Below, piece after piece: positions 1-7,812 of a stretch of DNA of 64,000 nt. Position 1 is the stretch's first letter, and each line of letters starts with the position of its first letter. The notes beneath the pieces were generated by a model. It had not been told where the DNA came from and did not search any database. It saw nothing but the letters and a program-made list of their open reading frames with translations. The stretch comes from Alginatibacterium sediminis (GTDB lineage Bacteria > Pseudomonadota > Gammaproteobacteria > Enterobacterales > Celerinatantimonadaceae). The DNA is taken from assembly GCF_003610775.1 (NCBI RefSeq), contig NZ_RAQO01000006.1, positions 310,001 to 374,000 on the forward strand. Direction: 5' to 3'. Both the position numbers and the translations under genes were made by a program.

Positions 1-1
1 G

Positions 2-370
2 GACTACCTGCGCGCGAATCCAAGTCCCAAAACCTGCGGTGATCTCGCTAATCATCAGCTGATTGGTTTTAGTGGCGCAAAGATCCTCAATAGTTGGCCC
101 ATACCAGGGCCGCATATTACGCCCAATATTAGAGCAAGCAACGGCGAGACAGTGCGTCAGTTGGCACTTTCTGGGAATGGTATTGCCTGCTTATCGGGTT
201 TTATGGTGAAGCAAGACATTGAGCAGGGAAGGCTGGTGGCGGTGCTAGAGCACGAAAAACAAGCTCACAATGATAGAGAACAAATAAATGCAGTGTTTTA
301 TAAATCCTCAGCGGTATCAAAACGCATCTCTAGTTTTCTTGATTTTATTCAAGTACGTTTAAACCTGTAG
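2..370 (+). CDS. LysR-family regulator, 3' end only
   Basis: This is the C-terminal part of a LysR-type transcriptional regulator cut by the window edge. The frame is open from base 2 and encodes 122 residues. The segment near the start (DYLRANPSPKTCGDLANHQL) resembles the hinge where the substrate-binding domain says that the target 'falls' on a promoter-specific ligand, and the later stretch LALSGNGIACLSGFMV matches the conserved 'G.GIA.LP..' strand of that domain. The N-terminal DNA-binding helix-turn-helix lies outside the window, so target and ligand are unknown. Base use is like its neighbours. Confidence 0.85.
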   Translation, partial: DYLRANPSPKTCGDLANHQLIGFSGAKILNSWPIPGPHITPNIRASNGETVRQLALSGNGIACLSGFMVKQDIEQGRLVAVLEHEKQAHNDREQINAVFYKSSAVSKRISSFLDFIQVRLNL

Positions 371-447
371 CACCTGCCTCGTTATCGCGTAGGTTAAGGT
401 GTTGGTGTTTGGCTTCTAGTTTGATGATTTAGTAGGGGAATATAGTT

Positions 448-933
448 TTGATTAGAGAAATGACTAAAGCTGATTTTGAAATCTTTTGGCCGACTTTTCG
501 AGATATTGTTGTGGCGCAAGAAAGCTATGCCTTTGACCCTCAAATTAATATCGAAACCGCCTATCAACTGTGGTGCAAACAAACCCGCGCTTCATTCGTC
601 TTTACTCAAAACGACCAAATATTGGGAAGCTACTACATTAAATCAAATGGCATGGGTCCCTCTGATCATATTTGCAATTGCGGTTACATGGTCAGTGAGC
701 TTGCCAGAGGCAAAGGCATTGCTAGCAAGCTGTGTGAACACTCTCAGGCCACAGCGAAAGCATTAGGTTATAGTGCGATGCAGTTTAACTCAGTTGTATC
801 AACCAACCAGATTGCAATAAAGCTATGGCAAAAGCTTGGCTTTACTATTATCGGAACTATTCCTGAAGCCTATCGGCATGCGCAACTTGGTTTAGTCGAT
901 AGTTACATTATGCATAAAGCACTAATCAGGTAG
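448..933 (+). CDS. GNAT-family N-acetyltransferase
   Basis: A 161-residue Gcn5-related acetyltransferase, expected to move an acetyl group from acetyl-CoA to an amine. The acetyl-CoA pyrophosphate loop RGKGIA is at residues 87-92, followed by the helix and by a typical C-terminal 'N..A..L..KLGF' segment (about 115-131), where a substrate-side strand ends in LGF. The start is a TTG at 448, chosen because AGGGGAA at 434-440 sits seven bases upstream; an ATG at 460 is the alternative. It stands alone between the LysR gene end and a convergent membrane protein gene. The substrate cannot be told from sequence. Confidence 0.85.
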   Translation: MIREMTKADFEIFWPTFRDIVVAQESYAFDPQINIETAYQLWCKQTRASFVFTQNDQILGSYYIKSNGMGPSDHICNCGYMVSELARGKGIASKLCEHSQATAKALGYSAMQFNSVVSTNQIAIKLWQKLGFTIIGTIPEAYRHAQLGLVDSYIMHKALIR

Positions 934-961
934 CAGCCATAAGCCTATACTTCTGCACAAG

Positions 962-1453
962 TTAACTCTTCAGAAAGTTCTCTATTTTTGGCTTAATGGT
1001 TAGTGACATAGTGACCATAAGCGTCAATCCAATTGGAATCGCAACCACAAAAGCGTCAATCCATCCGGAAATAAAATCAGCGCGACTCTCCAAGCCAATG
1101 TTATTCACAGTGGTAACAAAAGCCATCATTGATTCCATCAGTACAGCCATCAACAATCCAACAATTAAGTTGCGTTTCATCTCGCTGAGCTTTGGTAATA
1201 ATTTGTTGGTGAGCAGCGTTAGCGTTGTGGTGAATACAAAACCGAGCGGCATCATGAAAATGGCGACACCGATGAATGATTGCAGCCAGTTACTAAAAAA
1301 GCTTTGATCAAAGCCAAGTTGCATATAGGTCATTGCGCCTGTAAGCGAGCCGCCTATGGTCATCATTAAACCCATTACCACTGCTATTTTATAAATCAGC
1401 GGGTTTTTGGTAGGTTCAGAAGCTGTGGCGTTAAGTGTTGCTTGCATATTCAT
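962..1453 (-). CDS. DUF2798-family membrane protein
   Basis: A 163-residue inner-membrane protein with four predicted hydrophobic segments (about residues 23-43, 58-80, 95-115 and 130-150). It is built of two copies of the DUF2798 pattern, seen as FFSNWLQSF and FISGWIDAF, each followed by a 'V..P.G' helix. The function of the family is unknown. The frame is open to 1528, but the ATG at 1453 is preferred because AAGGG precedes it by a few bases and the upstream residues are not membrane-like. It is convergent with the acetyltransferase gene and divergent from the carboxymuconolactone-decarboxylase-like gene. Confidence 0.8.
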   Translation of the reverse strand: MNMQATLNATASEPTKNPLIYKIAVVMGLMMTIGGSLTGAMTYMQLGFDQSFFSNWLQSFIGVAIFMMPLGFVFTTTLTLLTNKLLPKLSEMKRNLIVGLLMAVLMESMMAFVTTVNNIGLESRADFISGWIDAFVVAIPIGLTLMVTMSLTIKPKIENFLKS

Positions 1454-1726
1454 GTTTGACCCTTGATGGTTAGATGTAATTATCTGGTTGATGTTGTCAA
1501 CTATATTGGCTGTGATTGATAAGGTCAACTACTTTTTGTTGTTTTCAAACTTCTTTATAAAGCTAGCCTTGGGCATAGAAGTTTATTGGCTTTTTAATGG
1601 CTCGATAAGGATTAAGAGCCCAGCATACTGCTGGAAATTGACACGCTTGTCATAAATGCCAACTATAGTGGATGAGCGAATACGCAAGTTAAACTGCAAC
1701 TACCTATTCTACGAACTGAATTCAAA

Positions 1727-2146
1727 ATGACTAAGGAGCTGTCAAAAATGAGCGAAGCCTTAACTCGAGCCCGTGAAATACTACAACAAGTGGATCCCGA
1801 ACTAGAGACCGTTTTAAGTGAACGATATGACGAGCTACTACCGCAGTTTGCCGAGTCGCTAATTGAAATGAGTTATGGCCGAGTTTACTCGCGACCAGGC
1901 TTGGATATTAAAACCCGCTATATCGCCACCATTGCGGCCTTAACGTCACAAGGCGCACAAACCTTGCCACAACTGCGGGTGAACATTAAAAACGCATTAA
2001 AGCTTGGCGTTACACAAACCCAAATTAGCGAAGTGATTTTTCAAATGTCACTCTATGGCGGTTTGCCAGCAATGATCAACGCGTTAAACGCCGCCAAAGA
2101 AGTGTTTGCAGAGTTTGAACAACAGGCTCAAAAATCTGGTGATTGA
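1727..2146 (+). CDS. carboxymuconolactone decarboxylase-family protein
   Basis: A 139-residue all-helical protein of the carboxymuconolactone decarboxylase/AhpD superfamily. The core LDIKTRYIATIAALTSQG and the second helix pair ending MSLYGGLPAMINAL match the gamma-carboxymuconolactone decarboxylase branch. The CxxC pair of the AhpD peroxidase branch is absent, so redox activity of that type is not expected. It lies 54 bases before the DUF1697 gene with no other pathway genes, so a catabolic role in protocatechuate breakdown is not supported by context. An ATG at 1748 (MSEALTRA) is a possible alternative start. Confidence 0.85.
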   Translation: MTKELSKMSEALTRAREILQQVDPELETVLSERYDELLPQFAESLIEMSYGRVYSRPGLDIKTRYIATIAALTSQGAQTLPQLRVNIKNALKLGVTQTQISEVIFQMSLYGGLPAMINALNAAKEVFAEFEQQAQKSGD

Positions 2147-2200
2147 TAACAACTTACAGTCAGATTTTTTACAGGCTTAATACTAAAAGGACGTGTAATA

Positions 2201-2716
2201 ATGGATAGGTATGTACTGTTGCTTCGCGCTGTCAATGTCGGTGGTAAAAACCGCTTGCCCATGCAAGAGCTTCGACTGTTGTTGCAACAGGCTGGCTACC
2301 AAGGTGTCCAAAGTTATATTCAAAGTGGAAATATTATCTTGTGTGCCGCAAGTAATCCGCTAGCTGATGTAGCTAAACTAATCGCTGATAATTTTGGCTT
2401 TGAAGCCCAGATCATAGCGCTCGTGGACGAAGATTTTGTTCAAGCAGCAAAGGCTAATCCGTTTACTGCTGGCGAGCCCAAAACCATCCATTGCTATTTT
2501 TGTCAGCAACAGCCTAACCTTGACCTGCAAAAAATTGAAGTCACGCGCGACCCAAGCGAAAGCTATCAAGTTGTGGGCAACACTTTCTACTTACATGCCC
2601 CCAATGGCATTGGCCGTTCAAAATTGGTCAAAAACATTGAAGCTTGTTTAGGTGTGAGCTCAACCGGACGCAACTTGAATACGGTAAATAAGCTATGTGA
2701 GATGTTGAGACAGTGA
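2201..2716 (+). CDS. DUF1697-family protein
   Basis: A 171-residue soluble protein of the DUF1697 family, whose function is not known. The family signature is clear: LLRAVNVGGKNRLPM near the N terminus (residues 7-21), YIQSGNII at about 39-46, and the late NGIGRSK motif before the C-terminal 'RNLNTVNKL' segment. Start ATG is preceded by AAAGGA. The length matches the family (about 170-180). It follows the carboxymuconolactone-decarboxylase-like gene in the same direction, and the region after it is decayed mobile DNA. Confidence 0.85.
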   Translation: MDRYVLLLRAVNVGGKNRLPMQELRLLLQQAGYQGVQSYIQSGNIILCAASNPLADVAKLIADNFGFEAQIIALVDEDFVQAAKANPFTAGEPKTIHCYFCQQQPNLDLQKIEVTRDPSESYQVVGNTFYLHAPNGIGRSKLVKNIEACLGVSSTGRNLNTVNKLCEMLRQ

Positions 2717-3034
2717 ATATTGGTAATGGGCTTGAGTCGTTTAACTTGTTTATGCCCAGATTCTAGTTGGCGGGTTCGTCGCTGACTCATTTTTACCCCA
2801 CTGCGAGTTTAGAGCTTTAAAATTCTGTGCTTGTTAACTGTATTTTCCCATACATATACTTATGAAAATACACGGCTATTAAAAGAGAGTACCAGTAGAT
2901 ACTCTCTTGGGTTTGCTCTTACCTTTTGAAGGGGGAGTCCAGTCAATAGCCTTTAAAGGTTCATCTACGGGCTTTATGGTTTTTCTTAAAGCTGCATTAA
3001 AGCCACATTAATACTGCAAGGTAGTGATAAAAAG
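2717..3034 (+). other. non-coding stretch after the DUF1697 gene
   Basis: No convincing gene is seen. It holds one copy of a 27-bp dispersed element (2783-2809) and a 9-bp perfect inverted repeat, AAGAGAGTA at 2883-2891 and TACTCTCTT at 2900-2908, that has no clear T-run. The last part merges into the broken acetyltransferase gene. Confidence 0.6.
2783..2809 (+). repeat. 27-bp dispersed element, copy 1
   Basis: Begins TGACTCATTT and ends GCGAGTT. About 20 of 27 positions agree with the copy at 20681-20707, with both ends conserved and no gap. It follows a gene end, as do two of the other copies. Confidence 0.45.
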
Positions 3035-3253
3035 CGCATTGCAACCCATTGGATATATGAAAAAAGGGGCAGCGCACTTTTACTTAAATATGCAATCGAA
3101 AATCTATTTGCTAATAAAGTTGATGTAAATGAACAAAATCCTGAAGCTATTAGTTTTTATATACACTTGGGCTTTAAGGTTGTAAATCGTTCTCCATTAG
3201 ATGGACAAGGTAACCCATTTCCATTGTTGCATATGGAATTGAGCAAAACATAA
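2990..3253 (+). pseudogene. YjaB-like GNAT acetyltransferase, N-terminally truncated
   Basis: Only the C-terminal half of a GNAT acetyltransferase remains. In frame 2 the reading gives RGSALLLKYAIENL (the CoA-binding loop and helix, bases about 3065-3106), then VDVNEQNPEAISFY and a PFPLLHMEL ending, which is the typical C terminus of YjaB-type enzymes. The frame opens at 2990 after a stop, but no start codon and no N-terminal half are present. The TAA stop at 3251-3253 lies inside the R'' box of the following attC-like site, the arrangement expected of an integron gene cassette. It is very probably inactive. Confidence 0.7.
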
Positions 3254-3349
3254 CAAGTCAATTTAAGTCGGAACTCAAACAGTTGGCTCGGTTCCGCTTC
3301 GCTCCATATTATAGCCAACTATTCTCGTCCGCTTAATTGGGCGTTGATA
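3248..3349 (+). other. integron attC-like site 1
   Basis: A 102-bp imperfect inverted repeat with attC layout. R''-like ACATAAC at 3248-3254 pairs with R'-like GTTGATA at 3343-3349. L''-like TTTAAGTCGGA (3262-3272) pairs with L'-like TCCGCTTAA (3328-3336), leaving one extra A in the left arm, as expected for the extrahelical bases of attC. Inner arms GTTGGCT (3282-3288) and AGCCAAC (3313-3319) pair exactly. The centre contains GTTCCGCTTCGC, shared with the site at 5404-5503. R boxes deviate from RYYYAAC/GTTRRRY at one or two positions. No integrase gene is present in the window. Confidence 0.7.
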
Positions 3350-3403
3350 CTGAGCATACCTAGCTTAGGTTTACCCAAAAGATCACAGCAAAGATCACTT
3401 TCC

Positions 3404-3430
3404 TAACACGTTTATGTCCAACTACGAGTT
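3404..3430 (+). repeat. 27-bp dispersed element, copy 2
   Basis: Begins TAACACGTTTATGTCC and ends TACGAGTT. It matches the copy at 20681-20707 at about 24 of 27 positions. It lies just before the transposase relic. Confidence 0.55.
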
Positions 3431-3437
3431 CAGCATC

Positions 3438-3750
3438 TGGTAGGATGAAAAATATCCCAGAATAGGCCGCTCTTGGGCAGCATACTGCGATAACCTGAGT
3501 AAGTTGTTCATTTATCCTTAAGACATTGGTAAAGCGATCTACACGACGATTGCGATAGATTCATTTAACAGCGTGATACGTAAAGCTACGAACAAACGAA
3601 AGCTTTTCCCCACAGACGAATCTGCAAGGAAGGTTGCCTATCTAGCGATTATGGATGCATCAAAGGATGGACGATGTCAAAAGGAACTGGCGACAAGCCC
3701 TCAATAGATTTATGTTTTTCTTTGAAAACCGACTTACAGAATACTTGTAA
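3438..3750 (+). pseudogene. IS256/mutator-family transposase, 3' relic
   Basis: This is the decayed C-terminal third of an IS256-family DDE transposase. Bases 3444-3527 read DEKYP then IGRSWAAYCDN; 3534-3660 read DIGKAIYTT, SVIRKATNKRKLFPTDESA and VAYLAIM; and after a shift of frame near 3667-3690 the end reads NWRQALNRFM and RLTEYL with a stop at 3748-3750. These are the hallmark C-terminal motifs of the family. In-frame stops occur at 3441 and about 3528 and at least two frameshifts are needed, so it is dead. Terminal inverted repeats were not identified. Confidence 0.75.
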
Positions 3751-3863
3751 CATAAAGCAATTCCAAAGAACCATCCACTGGGTCACACAGCCCAAGAGTC
3801 AAGCCACCTCCAGCTCCCGAAAATTGTTGTGACAGTTTTTTTTACACCTAGTGAGACTAACTC

Positions 3864-3959
3864 ATGACAAAGAAACCTAAGTCATTGTGGTGGTGGTAAT
3901 TCCTATTTTTGGCCTTCTTTTTGCTGTTCAATTATTACTTAATTCTGCTGGGTAAAAAC
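3864..3959 (+). pseudogene. small membrane ORF with an in-frame stop
   Basis: An ATG at 3864 starts MTKKPKSLWWW, then a TAA at 3897, and the same frame continues with a strongly hydrophobic run (FLFLAFFLLFNYYLILLGK) to about 3956. Read through, it would be a one-helix membrane protein with a short basic N terminus. One nonsense change in a small real gene is a simple reading, but chance hydrophobicity in AT-rich DNA cannot be excluded. It lies just upstream of the secreted-protein ORF. Confidence 0.3.
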
Positions 3960-3960
3960 C

Positions 3961-4509
3961 ATGAAATACCAAGTCTTTGTCTTTTGTTCTGTACTAATGG
4001 CATTTTCATCAACTCAATATGTTAACGCTGAAAGGCGGGACCTGTTTGCAGAAGCAATAAAGGCAAACCCCACCCCCTTAACCGAAGCGATTTATTCGGA
4101 TGAAAAAGCGAAAGGGATAATTGCTTCATATTTCGGTAGCGCCTTTTCCATGACGACGTATACATTCAATCAATATAAAAATGCAGAGGTGAACTCGAGA
4201 CTTACGCAGCAAGCAATTCAGGATATACTAATATTATCTGACACGAATGGTTGGGTGAAAGCTTTTGCTCAAGAACAACTTACTAGCCTTTCGGCAAGTT
4301 ATCCTACAAACGTAATTTTAGAGGAAAGTGGAGTAAAAAACGGTGTGTATACATGGATTGCTGATTTGGACGTCTTTTTTTCGCTAAACTACATGGGAGG
4401 CGAAAATAAAAAAACGGGAACACATAGGTTTCGAGCGACCATGATTAGAACAAACGAAGCTTATCATCATGAGTTTATTGTATTAGATAAAATTAGAATG
4501 CTCGATTAA
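3961..4509 (+). CDS. hypothetical secreted protein
   Basis: A 182-residue protein that I do not recognise. It has a clear Sec signal peptide (basic start, hydrophobic residues 4-17, likely cleavage after YVNA at residue 23), so the mature part should be periplasmic or released. The mature region is mixed alpha/beta with no cysteine and no motif I can name. Only a weak ribosome site (GGGTAAA) precedes the ATG. It lies between the two attC-like sites and may be cassette cargo, but it is not directly followed by an attC site. Its AT-rich codon use differs from the core genes. Confidence 0.55.
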   Translation: MKYQVFVFCSVLMAFSSTQYVNAERRDLFAEAIKANPTPLTEAIYSDEKAKGIIASYFGSAFSMTTYTFNQYKNAEVNSRLTQQAIQDILILSDTNGWVKAFAQEQLTSLSASYPTNVILEESGVKNGVYTWIADLDVFFSLNYMGGENKKTGTHRFRATMIRTNEAYHHEFIVLDKIRMLD

Positions 4510-4559
4510 GCGCAGCTAGGGCCGGCGAGTAAAATACTCGAAGCGTTTACTGAGCCCCG

Positions 4560-4580
4560 TAACTCATTTCTGTCCAGTTA
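4560..4580 (+). repeat. 27-bp dispersed element, partial copy 3
   Basis: TAACTCATTT then CTGTCCAGTTA. The first 16 bases match the copy at 20681-20707 with one difference; the right half has diverged. It follows the end of the secreted-protein ORF. Confidence 0.35.
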
Positions 4581-4695
4581 TTTACTATAGCGATTACCGC
4601 TAGCACTCTGCCAATCCTCCGACTCTTCTGGATCTTTGCTTTCTTTAGGCTACATTTTCAATATGTCTCAATTTTTCACTTTCTGGAAGTTGCTA

Positions 4696-5409
4696 ATGTT
4701 AAGTAGAAAAAATCATGTAAGAATCAATAGAATGTTGAGAAAACATCTTTATTCTTTTAACGCTCCTAGATGGAGCGAATTACGAGCCATTGGACAAAGT
4801 AAACTAGCAAAATCAACATCGATATGGGTTTTTGTGATTCCTTTTATGGCGAAGTTAATAGGGGAGAGTAAGGATTTAGAAATAAGCCTTGGAGGAAAGG
4901 CCTTTGTATTTGAGTTAGGACTACCTTTCAACTGGCAATTGCTTTTGTACTCGTCTTTGTTCTTTCTAATTGGTACTTTGACCTACCTCTGTTTTTGTCC
5001 TTATTTGATTCAAAAATATAAAAATTACCCAGACTTTAAATCTAACGGTAAAGCGTCGCGAACAATTATAAGTAACTTTGAGCGATTGATCCTTTCGAAG
5101 AAAGACTATCGGCACATTTCAGAATGCAAAAGTGATAAAGCCTTGGAAGTATTTATATGTGATTATGTTGAAAATGGTAAACAACTTATTGATGGGAGAA
5201 ATCTTTTGAATAAGCATGTTGTAGGTGATGTTCTATTCAAAGCAAAAATTAAACATGATTCAATGCAGGAAGCATTTAATTACATATATAACTTCTCTGA
5301 AGATTTATCCCTTGTAGCTCGGCAAGCTATTTTCATTTTTTATGGATTAGGCTTTTTGGGGCTGTTAATCATTTTGCTTCAGAACATTGTTTATGTGATA
5401 AACGCGTAA
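4696..5409 (+). CDS. hypothetical membrane protein, attC-linked
   Basis: A 237-residue inner-membrane protein with no recognised family. Hydrophobic segments lie at about residues 44-56, 75-100 and 213-233, with a long charged soluble part between the last two. The start chosen is the ATG at 4696 because GGAAG lies six bases upstream; the frame is open from a TTG at 4636 and there is an ATG at 4663 with no ribosome site. The TAA stop at 5407-5409 is inside the R'' box of the second attC-like site, as in a true gene cassette. The gene is AT-rich relative to the core genes. Cargo of unknown role. Confidence 0.6.
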   Translation: MLSRKNHVRINRMLRKHLYSFNAPRWSELRAIGQSKLAKSTSIWVFVIPFMAKLIGESKDLEISLGGKAFVFELGLPFNWQLLLYSSLFFLIGTLTYLCFCPYLIQKYKNYPDFKSNGKASRTIISNFERLILSKKDYRHISECKSDKALEVFICDYVENGKQLIDGRNLLNKHVVGDVLFKAKIKHDSMQEAFNYIYNFSEDLSLVARQAIFIFYGLGFLGLLIILLQNIVYVINA

Positions 5410-5503
5410 CGGGCCTATTAAGTGTAACAATAACCATGGCTACGTTCCGCTTCGCACCACAATTATAGCCAACCAATTTGACTCGCTTAAGCAGACGTTA
5501 ACT
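5404..5503 (+). other. integron attC-like site 2
   Basis: A 100-bp imperfect inverted repeat. R''-like GCGTAAC at 5404-5410 faces R'-like GTTAACT at 5497-5503; L''-like TTAAGTG (5418-5424) faces L'-like CGCTTAA (5484-5490), complementary with one wobble. Its centre shares TTCCGCTTCGC and ATTATAGCCAAC with site 1. The upstream ORF stop codon falls within R'', and orientation is the same as site 1. Recombination would occur between G and TT at 5497/5498. Confidence 0.7.
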
Positions 5504-5595
5504 TTGTCCAGCCATACAGAAACTAATCGACGATACCTTTGCCCAGTCGAGCTCCAGAACGCATCCATAGTTCTATTTCGGCCCAAAAGGTTCTA

Positions 5596-5755
5596 ATACC
5601 AATCACAGTAATTTATTGATCACTATTGTTTGACTAAAACACCAATCTTGTCGTCCTAACTCTTGTCATTAGACCGCTAATAACCGCGACTTCTTCCTAA
5701 AGCTAAGCGTTTTAGTACAACAAGTAAAAGACCAAAAATATAATGGGATTGGTAT
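5596..5755. mobile_element. 160-bp MITE-like element
   Basis: Bounded by perfect 9-bp inverted repeats, ATACCAATC at 5596-5604 and GATTGGTAT at 5747-5755, extendable to 11 bp with one mismatch. It has no coding capacity, AT-rich interior, and lies in an intergenic gap. This fits a non-autonomous transposon remnant; the parent IS is not in the window. Target-site duplication is not clear. Confidence 0.5.
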
Positions 5756-5843
5756 AATCAAGTCGGTAGCTATTCAAATGCTTTTATTCGGCTTGGTACT
5801 TTCGGTGTTCACGCCATGGTCAACACCAAAGAGAACAATGATA

Positions 5844-6776
5844 CTATTCTTTTAAAAATTGATTGATGACGGTATTAGCGTTGTCTTGTGCTGATTGGCT
5901 ACCTATAATTTCGGGCCAGTGGTCTACCTGATTCGCCAGTGGACCAGTCAACCCTTTCTTACTTCCCCACCAAACACCTGTCTTGAATTCATCGCTGTTT
6001 AGCAGCACATCAACGTAACGTTTAGCACCTACATCTACAGAATGTGCCTTTCCAAGCTTCTGCATAACCCACATTGCTGAATTCATGATCCATCTTTGAT
6101 GCCAAGGTAGTGACGCCGTACCAGATGTACCACGTGCCATTCCGGGGTCAACAGTGATAAACCTTTTATCGGTATGCTCCCGTGCCATACTCATTGTCCA
6201 TAATGCTCCCATGAGTTTCACAGCGCCGTAAATATCCGTATAGTTTTTGTTTTCAGTAAACTTTTCACCGTTGATCACGCTTGTCCACTCTTCAATCGAA
6301 CCTTCTTTAATGGGGGGTCGACTCGCACCTACTTCAGGCGCTCCTCTCGCAGCAAAGCTTGCTACGTACATAACTGAACCACCAGAGGAGAGTTTATTGT
6401 TGTTAATCAGGTGATTAGTGAAATGGACATGTCCTAAAACATTTATCGCAAAAATAAACATTACGCCATCTTTAGTGAGCTGAGTTGGCGTCGTTCCTCC
6501 ACCACCTCCAGCGTTTAAGATGATTGCATCTACTGGGTTCTCAAGGCTCTCAGCAGCTTGACGACATGACTCAACGTTTCCAACATCAACAATTAAGATC
6601 TCAAAAATCTTCTTACCTGTTGAGATTTCTAATTGGCGAAGCGCCTCTTCAGCTCGGCGTTTATCACGGCATGCTAATATTATTCTCGAAATGCCTGCTT
6701 TTTCGGCGAATTGTCGTGCTGCTTCAAATCCAAGTCCGGAGTTTGCACCTGTTATTAAAACTGAAGAATAGCTCAT
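5844..6776 (-). CDS. short-chain dehydrogenase/reductase
   Basis: A 310-residue NAD(P)-dependent oxidoreductase of the SDR family, of the longer type related to retinol dehydrogenase and protochlorophyllide reductase. The cofactor loop TGANSGLG is at residues 9-16, NAG at 88-90, the catalytic serine in VASF at about 140, and the YGAVK active-site pair at 183-187. The length exceeds a classical SDR (about 250), with the added part at the C terminus. The ATG at 6776 is preferred; a TTG four codons earlier is possible. Substrate is not known. It is followed upstream by the FISUMP gene on the same strand, 77 bases away. Confidence 0.85.
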   Translation of the reverse strand: MSYSSVLITGANSGLGFEAARQFAEKAGISRIILACRDKRRAEEALRQLEISTGKKIFEILIVDVGNVESCRQAAESLENPVDAIILNAGGGGGTTPTQLTKDGVMFIFAINVLGHVHFTNHLINNNKLSSGGSVMYVASFAARGAPEVGASRPPIKEGSIEEWTSVINGEKFTENKNYTDIYGAVKLMGALWTMSMAREHTDKRFITVDPGMARGTSGTASLPWHQRWIMNSAMWVMQKLGKAHSVDVGAKRYVDVLLNSDEFKTGVWWGSKKGLTGPLANQVDHWPEIIGSQSAQDNANTVINQFLKE

Positions 6777-6853
6777 AGTATTTACCAATAATTAAAAGTG
6801 TAAAGGTGGCGCAAGGCCATGAATTAATCGTTAATGTGTGTTGAAAACTATCC

Positions 6854-7552
6854 CTATATCTTTACGCACCGAACGGAAAACATGTAATCCTTGGTACTTG
6901 TAGCTCGGCGGATTTCGCCTTTATGTGCATTCCACCAAGAGTAAGCAAGGGTTCGAATAATGGCTTTTTTGTCAGTTGAAGCGCTCGCTGTCCAAAATTC
7001 AGTGTAAGCACCTTGAGTGATGTAGAAACCATTCCACTTCACTCCGGCAGGTCGAGCAAAAAATCGGTGTTTATTTACGATTGATGGGGAAAACTTCTTA
7101 AATAAGCCATCGTTTTGGGATTCTTTGAGTTGAACGCCAAGGTTTTGCTTACCACCGCGCCAAGCAAATTTGTTAATTTCTTCTTCAGACATGCCTATAT
7201 TGCGCTCTAATTGCTTCCAATCATCATCGGTTGCTACACGCCAACCTACAGGGCACAGGTTTCGCTGATCAGAAACATCATGCCAATCGTACAACCTGCC
7301 ATACTTCAATAAGTTATCTGGTTCATCTTTAGGGATAACCCCTGTTCTTACAGCGGAACCGTCTTGAAATGTGGTACTCCTAAGACCTTCTGCTAACCAG
7401 GTTTGATCGCCAATGATGACAGTACGGTAGATATTACCTTCAACATCTTGAACCGTATCTTCTAGTTGATGTAACTCTTTATTCATGTCGTTAGCTGATG
7501 AAACTGTTGCGGAAACCATGCAGACTCCTATGGATAAAATGTACTTCTTCAT
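6854..7552 (-). CDS. FISUMP-domain secreted protein
   Basis: A 232-residue exported protein with a signal peptide (residues 1-20, cleavage after SSA). The mature part carries the Fibrobacter succinogenes major paralogous (FISUMP) domain: DVEGNIYRTVIIGDQTWLAE at about 36-55, YGRLYDW at 84-90, CPVGWRVATDDDW at 100-112, an FWTAS segment and the C-terminal SVRCVK with its cysteine. The two cysteines probably form a disulfide. The family is thought to be extracytoplasmic; its task is unknown, though it is common in Bacteroidota and Fibrobacterota and rarer here. ATG 7552 is followed directly by the basic signal start. Confidence 0.8.
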   Translation of the reverse strand: MKKYILSIGVCMVSATVSSANDMNKELHQLEDTVQDVEGNIYRTVIIGDQTWLAEGLRSTTFQDGSAVRTGVIPKDEPDNLLKYGRLYDWHDVSDQRNLCPVGWRVATDDDWKQLERNIGMSEEEINKFAWRGGKQNLGVQLKESQNDGLFKKFSPSIVNKHRFFARPAGVKWNGFYITQGAYTEFWTASASTDKKAIIRTLAYSWWNAHKGEIRRATSTKDYMFSVRCVKI

Positions 7553-7812
7553 TATTTAGCCCCTCAGTATCAACCTAATACTTAAGGCTGCTGTAAATAT
7601 GTCGTAAGTTTAGTCGGTCACCCTGTCATAAACTTATACATTTCCATAATTGTTAAAACAGGCTTGTAAGTTCCATTTAATCAACGCGTTAGTGGTTTTT
7701 TCTGCTATTTCAAGAATGATAACTTGTTGGGATATGAATAAGTTTTGATTGGCCGTTTCACTTAGAATCCCCTTATGCGTTGTAACTAAGCACAGCAGAA
7801 GATCCCTTAGCG

